A DNA stretch of 64,000 nucleotides, taken from NCBI GenBank assembly GCA_963920705.1, contig OY987233.1, positions 12,821,459 to 12,885,458 of the forward strand. The letters run 5' to 3'. Of this stretch, positions 55,991 through 64,000 are shown piece after piece. Every line of letters starts with the position of its first letter. Position 1 is the first letter of the stretch. The notes beneath the pieces are model-generated. The model searched no databases. It was not told where the DNA came from and saw only the letters and a program-made list of their open reading frames with translations. The position numbers were made by a program, and so were the translations under genes. The DNA comes from Odiellus spinosus (taxonomy: Eukaryota > Arthropoda > Arachnida > Opiliones > Phalangiidae).

Positions 55991-58900
55991 CTTAAATCAT
56001 GTTTAAACCGTACCTAATGGTTGTTAAAAACCTTCTCCATACCATGTTATTCTATCTTTTAGGACAGTGATCGGCAGAATAAACTTTCCCTTTTCTGTTA
56101 TATCAGAATCACATTCAGTTTGTTCCTGAAAAAATAAGAGTCCTTCACTCCTTCTTCAAGTTGAAATAACTAGCAAAGGCTTAAGCTTGATAGGATTATG
56201 CTAAGCAGCTAACATACTCGTGAAGGAATTATTGCATATGTTTCCCACTTGAAACTTGAAATTTGGAAAATCATGAAGATTTATAACATATATAAATTAA
56301 TAGATATGCCTACCTTTCAATCTGCGTTTCAGCAACCTTCGATTTCAAAGAGTTAAATACAAGTTAAGTGTGCGCCTAAATTGATGGCTCGGTCGCGTCG
56401 CGTCTCTACTATGAAGAGAACAGAGAGAATACTTAAACGAAGGAGGTGAAAGAGACTGCCCGTTTTCCCGTTCTAACGCGCTTACCGCTTATTGTGCGCT
56501 AGGTACAAGCCTTGGTACAAGCTTCCACTCGTTTGTTACTCACTCAGAGATAGATATCACCTCCGCCAAAAAGTGACGCGGCACCAAGCGTTATTCTCTC
56601 GTCAAGGTTGCTACAGATAATTCGCTGGGTTCTAGTCTCCCGAGCGTTAACATTTGAATCACCAAAAATACAATTTAAACCTTGCGGCGCTTGTTTTAGT
56701 TTACCTTCTATTAATGACATTAGATATTTTACTTTTCTCCAATTAAGATCCCAATAAAACATTAATATCAACAATATGTTTAATAAGACTTACAATGATT
56801 TTGGAATAAAATCTCCAGCGTAGTTTTCATTTCGCGGGGCTTTCCGATTGTTAAGCCTAATTTGACAAAAGTAGGCTTAGGAAAGTAATTTCACGAGCTT
56901 GGTTCGATAATACCTTTTGGGGTTTTAAAAAAGACCTTCTTTACTCATAAAATACCCTTCGGAAGTCGAAAATACCCTAATGGTATTGAAAAGAACCCTT
57001 AAAAATTCTTAGGGTTTGTTTTAGCGCCATCGGTAGTACTAATAAATACCTTAAGGTGTTTTTCCATTAAAAGTACCTTTTAAGGCGTTTAAAACGACCC
57101 CAAATATACCTTCATTTTTTACAGTGTAGCGTTATGAAAATTTGGTTTCATGCGTAAAGGAATGTGGAGAATCGAGTGGTAATGCCCAAATCATTCTCAA
57201 AATTTCCGTTTCCACTTTAATAACGCGTAAAGCGAAAACATGTTTTTGGTGGGTTACATTCGGAACCCAGTAAAGTTATGTAGGTAAGGTCATATTCCCA
57301 ACTATATTTGTATCATTTCGAAGCCCAGAAACTGGGCATTCTATTGAGCGTAAAAATATTTTGGGGGAAAATGATGTTCTACATTTGCTGGACTAAATAC
57401 TGATTTATCAAATTTTATGAAATTTCTACATTTAGGAACAGAAAATTATTTATTTACAATATAAATTTTTGTCCCTTATTCATCAAAATGTTAATGACTC
57501 TAGCGATACCTATTAGAATTCATTGCAAAGTCACTTTTGTCCGAAGAGGCAGCGTTTTAAGATCTCTGGTAGAACATACGGCTCATCTTGTTTAAGAATT
57601 GTTTCCTCTAGTGCTAGGTGTTTTTGAAATTCCAATTATAATCGGTGCTGCAACCTCACACTTCAAATAATTATTAATATTATATTTATTCTCTCGGAAC
57701 GGATCTTAATTGGCGTTGAAAATTCGTTTACCAATGGTAATTTCGTTTTATTGTAAGAATGTAATTTAGCATTTCACGTTGCTCGAACTGTAGATGGTAG
57801 TATTAGGTTCGGGTCTTAATTGACGTCGTAAGTAGTTGGTGGGGGTGATGAGGGTGTGTGGGGTGTTAACCAAAAATAGCCACTTGGGTCAGTTTTTTTC
57901 TTTTCCTTCTTCTCATTTCATCGCGCGCTTTTCATTGGAACTATTCTTAGAAATTGAGAGCTCAACACGAGTTTAACACGAGAAGGAAATTGCATTTTTT
58001 TGTTACTCCCAGAAACACTTGTCACGAATACGTAATTATAAGCGAGCGGGCGATTGTTTCCAGCACGACATCCTAATTCACCATTGGTTAAATCTAGACC
58101 ACACCCCCTCCCCATCCTACGCCGAGAAGTTAACGTATATAATTAATAGTAATCATATGAAACCAAATTTAAACCGCCACTAATAATTTTACTAGCTCCT
58201 ATTATGTAATAAAAATCTTAATGTAATGAAGTTACTGAATACCCTTTTAACTTTGTTTCAGTTATTTACAAAATTAGTCCAGATAGCGATCACAGCTTCG
58301 GTTCGAAACCATGTTTTCCTTCACTTAAAGATAATTTAATTCACTACAATTAATCATACACTATTAATTTACTATGTCCGTACGTGCATTCGTCCGTAAC
58401 TTTCCCCAGAATGATCTAGAAGTGTCATTTAGAGGGCTTGAAAATTTTTGAAAGTGCTTGAAAGGTTTGGAAAGTTCTCTGGAAAATTTCGGAAAATTCT
58501 GAAAAGTCTAGAAAAGTGAAGAATAATCTGTAAAATTCTAGAAAATCCAGGGTTTTTGCTAGTATTTAACTTAAAACGCTTGTTAAACATCGCGCTAAGT
58601 CTAAATCATTATTGTAAATCCTAATTAAAGTGAGGCTATCACGGATTTTTTCATAAACTCCAGATGGAAATTGAGTAGCATTTTCGGAAAGATCGCTGAA
58701 AAAATGTTCCCCTGCAATACTATGTCTTCGTACTATGGTCGCGTGTCTATTGTAGAGCCTACAGTTGATTCTCGGGCGTTCTGGCACCAGTGATAAGGTC
58801 GCTTTCGCGCGGTCTTTTTCTTAAAAGTACTTAATCCAGTTGATGCAGCGCTAATGTTTTCGATCGTCATTTTCGGTCAAGTGGGAACCTAGCTTAAGGT

Positions 58901-59374
58901 TAACGATATCGCTGAAGCGCGAGAGACGTGTCGTCGTGAAAACGCACCTTAGTGTCAGCTACCGAAACAGACAGAGAAATATATATTTGGAGATAATTTA
59001 ATTTCGGGTTTAAAATTAAAAAGGTAGTTTTACTAAATTTGCGTAAATTAGATGTTTAAAAATTATTTAACCGTCCGTTTTTAGCCCTCAAAATTGATTC
59101 GTTCGGTTTATTCGCTTCATTATTATTATTACGATCATCATCACTATTTCCATTTTTCTTTCTATTATTATATATTTGGCGGGAGAAATTGAATCGAATA
59201 CTTTCCGCTCGCATCACCCCGAGCTTGAAACGGAAGTTAGGCGTAACAATGGCCGCGTTACGAAGGGGGCGAGGCTTAGGCCTTTATTACTTTAATAGTT
59301 CCAGCTTAAGTATATTTTTATTATAGCATCCAACCTCCAAATAGAAATTGATTTTGAAACCTCAATTAGAATTT

Positions 59375-60565
59375 AACTTTTTTCCCTGATTCCTTGTAAT
59401 TAAATATATCCCGCTAAATTGTTTCAGAATTAAAAAAAATAATAATAAAGAAAAACGATTAGAATTTATCATTTAAAACTTAGTTAGGCTTAGCTATGTG
59501 TTGGGTTTTTTCACTGTTGCCAAAAAACCAATCAGAGCCAAGATCCAATCACACGAGACTCTATCGAAGTAAGATCGTATAACTCTTGCCGAGTGCCGAT
59601 ATCTAGGTGATAATATAGAGATATTGTTTTAAATTTAAGCTTTGATTTAGAAAAATTTACAAATTTTGTCCAATTAAAGACAGGGCTACGTTTCAAAAAC
59701 TATATGCTTCGCCAATTACGAACTTTTGATGATAATGATGCCTACAGATTTTTTATAAACCAAATTAGAAAAAAACAAAAAAACAAAAGCAAATCTTTAA
59801 TTTAAACCTAGATGTCGCCAGTGGTGCTACGGTTTTATTTACGTACCTCATGGGTTACGCGCTTGGCTCTGATTGGCTCGTTGGTAATGGTAGAGAAATT
59901 TAAACGCAACTGTTATTTAAAGGGATACTATTAGCTGAAATGAAGTATTTTTTTTCTGATTCCTTATGTAAAAATATGCTCCCCTGAATTTTTTCATAAT
60001 TTTTGAAGTACAAATACTATTAGAAAATATTTTTTAAAGTTTTATATCCTAAACATGCATTTGAATTTTTCTACTATTGCCAAGAAGCCAATCAGAACCA
60101 AGGACTCATCCCCCGACTTACTAAGATAAAAAGTAGAAACCCTAGCGACATCTAGGTGATAACGTAGTTTAAATTTTGGATTTGATTTTTATGAAAATTA
60201 GGTTTATAAAAGATTGTAGGCATCATTATCATCCAAAGCTCGTTACTAGCAAAGCTTATAGTTTTTAAAAGGTTGCTGCTGCTTTGGAGAAAATTAGTAA
60301 ACTATTCTATTTCAAATCTTCAATTAAAACCAAGATCTTTATATTATCACCTAGATGTCGCTAGGAGTTCTACGATCTAACTTCGATAGAGTCTCCTGTC
60401 ATTGGCTCTTAGCTTTGATTGGTCCTTTGGCAACAGTGAAAAATTCAAACACATAGCTAAGCCTAATTAAGTTTTAAATAATTAATTCTCATCGAAATAA
60501 TTTTTTAAAAAATGTGAAAAAATTCAGCAGGATATATTTAATTGCAAGGAATCAGATAAAAAATT
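59375..60565. mobile_element. About 1.2-kb composite foldback
   Basis: The outer left block CTGATTCCTTGTAATTAAAT pairs with ATTTAATTGCAAGGAATCAG at the right. CTTAGCTATGTGTT pairs with ACACATAGCTAAG and CACTGTTGCCAAAAAACCAA with the right-hand TTGGTCCTTTGGCAACAGTG. An inner inverted pair (TTGGTAATGGTAGAGAAATT near 59,880 and ATTTTTCTACTATTGCCAAG near 60,065) repeats the same motif. Two related elements seem to lie head to head. Confidence 0.75.
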
Positions 60566-61459
60566 AAAATGGGTACGAAATTTTCACCTAATAATCTTCC
60601 TTTAAATTGATCCTTTAAAGGGACTGTAAATCCCTCGGCATATACCCATTATTTTGTTTTGGGAAAAATACCACGTGTCATTGTCATTGACGTCACATTT
60701 CCATAGGATGTAAGCAAATACAAGATAGTAAATACTCGGGCTGAAGTGTGACGTCAAAAACAATGACATGCGATTTTTTTTCGTAAAAATGGAATGGTTT
60801 CGTTGGGGGGAAGGGGGCAATCATTTGTAGTCCAGTCCCTTTAAGCCTTGGTCAAATAAAACGATTCACATAGTTTTTTCCAAGAATCTAGCCTGAGGTC
60901 GAGGTAGTGTGTAGGCTGTTTGAGGTGGGTGGGCCAATGAGGGCGATACGTCATTTTTGGGTATAATAAAACCATCAAAAGCAATTAAGAGTTGATTCTC
61001 GGGAAACAATTTCATCTTTCTCCAATTCCTTCCTCTCTTTTAACGTACGTTATAGAACTTTAGCTCGACGTGATTATTTGGGAAAAAAAAATGTATTTTT
61101 AACACGAGCCTTGATTAATGATGGGGCTGCCATCCATACCCCCTTCATTAGTTATTCTCCACTTCAATTCCAGCCACCGCTTCTTATATCGCGTGCAAAA
61201 ACACACGCTGTTCACCATCGCGCGTGTGCGACATTCTACATTCGTTTAAAACCCCTTTTTTTATATTTTATTAGTAGCGCGCGCGCTTAAAGGTATAATG
61301 AAAGATTTTTTGGGGGGGGGGGGTTTATTTAGCTAAGCCTAACCTAAAAGTATTGGTGACCGAAACGAGTCTAGTCCAGACATCTTATACGCTGCGCTTT
61401 AAAGATATCTCTTCCCATACCCATTACAGTGTCGAAAAAACGGTATATTCTCTTTCGAC

Positions 61460-61850
61460 CGAATTCCCATATGAACGAAATCCCATTCGGCCGAATAGCT
61501 GCAATTTCTAGCCCATTGGGCTGGGAAAAAGGTTTCTTCCCATTCGACCGAATGGGCTAATAAATTCAAAAATTTAATTCAATCGAATAGAAGCATACGC
61601 ATAATTATATATGTAATACGTTGAATGGAACTTTTGTTAAGCTAGGTTCTTCGTACGTAAACGGTAGTAAAAAAAAGTACAATAATGCAGTTTTAAATAA
61701 TATTTATTTGAAAGGTTAGGTTAGGTTAGGTTAGGTTAGGTTATACCTTGGAAATACCCCAAAAATTTCAAAAACCGCCAAAGCGCGGGTTTTTCGGTCG
61801 AATGGGATTGGGTTCGGTCGAATGGGAATTCGGTCAAAAGGACCCAAAGC
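61460..61850. repeat. Inverted blocks of the CCATTCGACCGAAT type
   Basis: GACCGAATTCCCATATG, CCCATTCGGCCGAATAG and CCCATTCGACCGAATGGG on the left are matched by TTCGGTCGAATGGGATTGGG and GGTCGAATGGGAATTCGG on the right, forming a foldback that encloses the GGTTA tract. Confidence 0.7.
61714..61742. repeat. Telomere-like (GGTTA)6 tract
   Basis: Six perfect GGTTA units (the last base at 61,743 completes the sixth). TTAGG is the ancestral arthropod telomere unit. The tract is internal and short, so it is a taxonomic hint and not a chromosome end. Confidence 0.9.
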
Positions 61851-62942
61851 GAAAAAACCGCAGGGTGATTGTAGCGCCACCTCTTTGTTGGGGATAATAC
61901 GTAGCCTTGACAGCAACTTCCCCCTTTAGTACCTTTACACCCCACCGCGAGACTGGAAGTCACTTGTGTGACACGTGCTTATAATAAATATACTAAACCA
62001 TTTTTTCGTAAATTAGAAAGCCCAAGATTTGTTTTTGAGTCTTTGGAAGCGTTGACGTCAGGGCTTTGATGATATAATTCAGGATCTACCATGAAATTGT
62101 AACGGAAAAACCTTATTTGGAACACAATAATGAACAAATTAAAATCCCATGTAGGAAACAAATGGCAGACGACGCTTAGGCTTCAGTGATCACATGTCCA
62201 CTACCTGCCACTTCTCCACTGCATTATCCGCAACTCGCGGATAGCGCCACCCGTCTCACGACTTCATTTTCCCCCGAAGAGGCATATCTCTAAACCGCAG
62301 CGTATTAGATCCCTGGTTGTCTTTTCACTGTCCCTTTATAGAGTTTTAGTTTGGTAGTTGGCGCGTGCGCGGTGGCATTATTTTGGGTTCAGTTTCCGTG
62401 TCACGTTCGTCGAGGCGAATGGAAGGGGTGGGGGTTAATTGGTTGTAGTACTCGGCACATCCGTTTTAGTTGGCCGGGAACTAATTGCTACCCTCCGTCA
62501 GTTTGTTTAGCGAAATCCGGACAAGCACTGGCCGCGGCCACTGGTCAGCGATTACCGTATAAACGACGGCTAATTTTAGATTCGCTCACTTGAATTAATA
62601 ATTAAAAGTAAAATAATCTGGGCCTTTTTCTTCGAGAATCAAAAAGGGAATACCGAAATAACTCGAGTTACTCAACTTCGTTCGACTATTTCCTCTAATC
62701 GCTTTAAAGTTTAGTTTTTCTCGGTGGGCTCAAAGACTGGATAATATACTGTTTTTCCATTTCAGAAGTTTAATTTCCTAGCCGGTCTTTGTTTAAAAAT
62801 AATATTCAAATAATAAGAACAAACTTCCATCTCCCTTTAAAGGTGGTATTCGACCCAAATTTGGGTTGAATTACCTAATTACCTTTAGCTTTCATTAGTA
62901 ATTCCACGAATCCACCATGTCCCAACGGGCGCTGAAGCCCCC

Positions 62943-63376
62943 CAGAGATCTAACAACGTTGCGCTATAGAGATATGCCTCTTTGGGGAAAAGTTACTTCT
63001 GTAAACGGGTGGCGCCACCTGCGAGACACTTTGATAATCTGTGGATAGACCCTGAATTCCATGTCAAGGTTCTATCACTCTGACGACGTCCATTATTCGC
63101 GAAGATAATGGGTAATCGGCCACAAATACGTGTTTATCAAGGCTTAATGGATTTATTTTCAAATTTTACGCGTCACACACGTGACCTCTTGTCTCGATGT
63201 AAGGTGGTAAAGGGGCATAATACGAAGAATTTTTACGAACCTTGGTAAAGGGGAAGGTGCTGTCAAAGCCACGTTTTATCCTCAGAGATGGCGCTATAAT
63301 CAACCCACGATTTGTCGACGACATAGAGGGTATGGGAAGAGGCGTATGTCTATAGCGCAGCGTTGTAAGATCTCTG
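62943..63376. mobile_element. Family E foldback element, copy 2
   Basis: It starts CAGAGATCTAACAACGTTGC and ends GCGTTGTAAGATCTCTGG, with GCTATAGAGATATGCC and TATGTCTATAGCGC also paired. It shares GGTTCTATCA and GGTGCTGTCAAAG segments with the copy at 24,148-24,567. Confidence 0.85.
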
Positions 63377-64000
63377 GTAGCGTCGCATTAAAGGTTGGCC
63401 CTTTTGGTCCCCTGGCCCCGGGCGCGAACGAAAAGGGGGCTCCTCAACCTCATTTTAGTCTTTCCACCTAGCTAAATAAACCAAACATTCCAATTGGTTT
63501 AATGCCCACCCCCGCGAAACTGCTCTTAATTCATCCGAGGCGCTTCATTGGACTTTGTCCGATAAATTTTCCAAATGTTCCTAATTTCTGGACATTTGTC
63601 CATTAAGAAAAAAACTTCTAGGTAAAGGAAATCTGGCAGTGTCTGATCTTTTTGAATTTGCGAAGGGATTAATGTTTTCATCCCACGGAGCAATGTAAAG
63701 TGGATGGAGAAACGTTTTCAATTTGATTTTGGCGCCCTATCATGCCATTGATGGGTTTTGGCCTGATTTTGCGCCATTTAAAAGATTTACTGTTGTAAAC
63801 CGCGTTATTTAGGCGTTAAATCGCGTTGTTTGAAAGCCTTCTTCTCCATTATTTATTCCTCCAAGTAAGGAAGGAAAAATCCAGTTAGTTTTCAATGGCG
63901 ATAACAGCTGGCGCCACTTATATAGGATTTTCTCTTAAATCAAAGCAGATAATATAATAAGTTGTCTTACGTTGAGAGACGTTTCTTTCTCGTGAGATTA

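Larger units (their letters stand above)
52855..57128. mobile_element. Candidate 4.27-kb inverted-repeat element with TA ends
   Basis: The left boundary reads TA-CACTGTAAAAAATAAAGG and the right boundary CCTTCATTTTTTACAGTG-TA, an inverted repeat of about 18 bp with one or two mismatches, flanked by TA on both sides. Both subterminal regions are dense in GGTATT/AATACC motifs. The interior holds 87-bp repeats, a large satellite and a tRNA-like segment but no transposase frame. TA duplication suggests the Tc1/mariner superfamily. Two separate elements with similar ends remain possible. Confidence 0.55.
57129..64000. other. Terminal gene-free region
   Basis: No exon was recognised. Contents are a GAAAAGTCTAGAAAA-type degenerate repeat (58,430-58,550), a complex foldback (59,375-60,565), inverted ATTCGGCCGAAT-like blocks (61,460-61,850), a telomere-like tract (61,714-61,742), partial family E ends (57,551-57,575 and about 62,278-62,312) and a full family E element (62,943-63,376). 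Confidence 0.5.

Noticed and set aside
62351-62593. 80-residue plus-strand frame.
   Set aside because: It starts at a non-ATG codon, has no family match and sits between repeats.

Overview
This is nuclear DNA from an animal. Genes are split by short GT-AG introns (some near 50 bp), intergenic DNA is AT-rich, and there are many foldback elements, minisatellites and poly-T tracts. Nothing bacterial is present: no operons, ribosome binding sites or CRISPR. A GGTTA x6 tract (61,714-61,742) matches the arthropod telomere unit. Intact MDM2, neurotrophin, RFamide-precursor and GM2-activator-like genes fit an invertebrate outside Drosophila and nematodes (for example a crustacean, chelicerate or myriapod). 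That placement is inference.

Layout. 1-4,857: minisatellite and AT-rich DNA. 4,858-9,938 (+): ten-exon RabGAP of the USP6NL/RN-tre type. 12,832-19,290 (+): eight-exon MDM2 with SWIB, acidic, RanBP2-zinc-finger and RING parts. 20,473-21,786 (+): six-exon UFM1 protease of the short UFSP1 type. 25,034-27,717 (-): two-exon nuclear protein with a CtBP-binding PLDLS motif. 27,718-35,843: no supported gene, many foldback elements and a perfect 72-bp palindrome. 35,844-37,962 (-): two-exon RFamide-type neuropeptide precursor. 40,344-41,817 (-): four-exon GM2 activator. 45,051-47,483 (-): three-exon prepro-neurotrophin. 47,484-64,000: repeats only, including a candidate 4.3-kb inverted-repeat element holding an 18/21-bp satellite.

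Most exon chains were assembled by hand so that every junction has GT and AG, phases agree and the protein aligns with its family. These three tests agree for the RabGAP, MDM2, UFSP1, GM2A and neurotrophin genes. The CtBP-motif gene and the neuropeptide precursor rest on phase and motifs only. Three neighbouring minus-strand genes encode secreted proteins, while the plus-strand genes act inside the cell (Rab GTPase control, p53-type ubiquitin control, UFM1 processing). I see no evidence that the genes form one pathway.

The most unusual material is the neurotrophin with an enlarged loop between its second and third cysteines, the RFamide precursor, the CtBP-motif protein with an unrecognised C-terminal block, and a dense nest of mobile elements in which target duplications and an empty site can be read directly. 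I did not find a gene set that I would call a new biological system.
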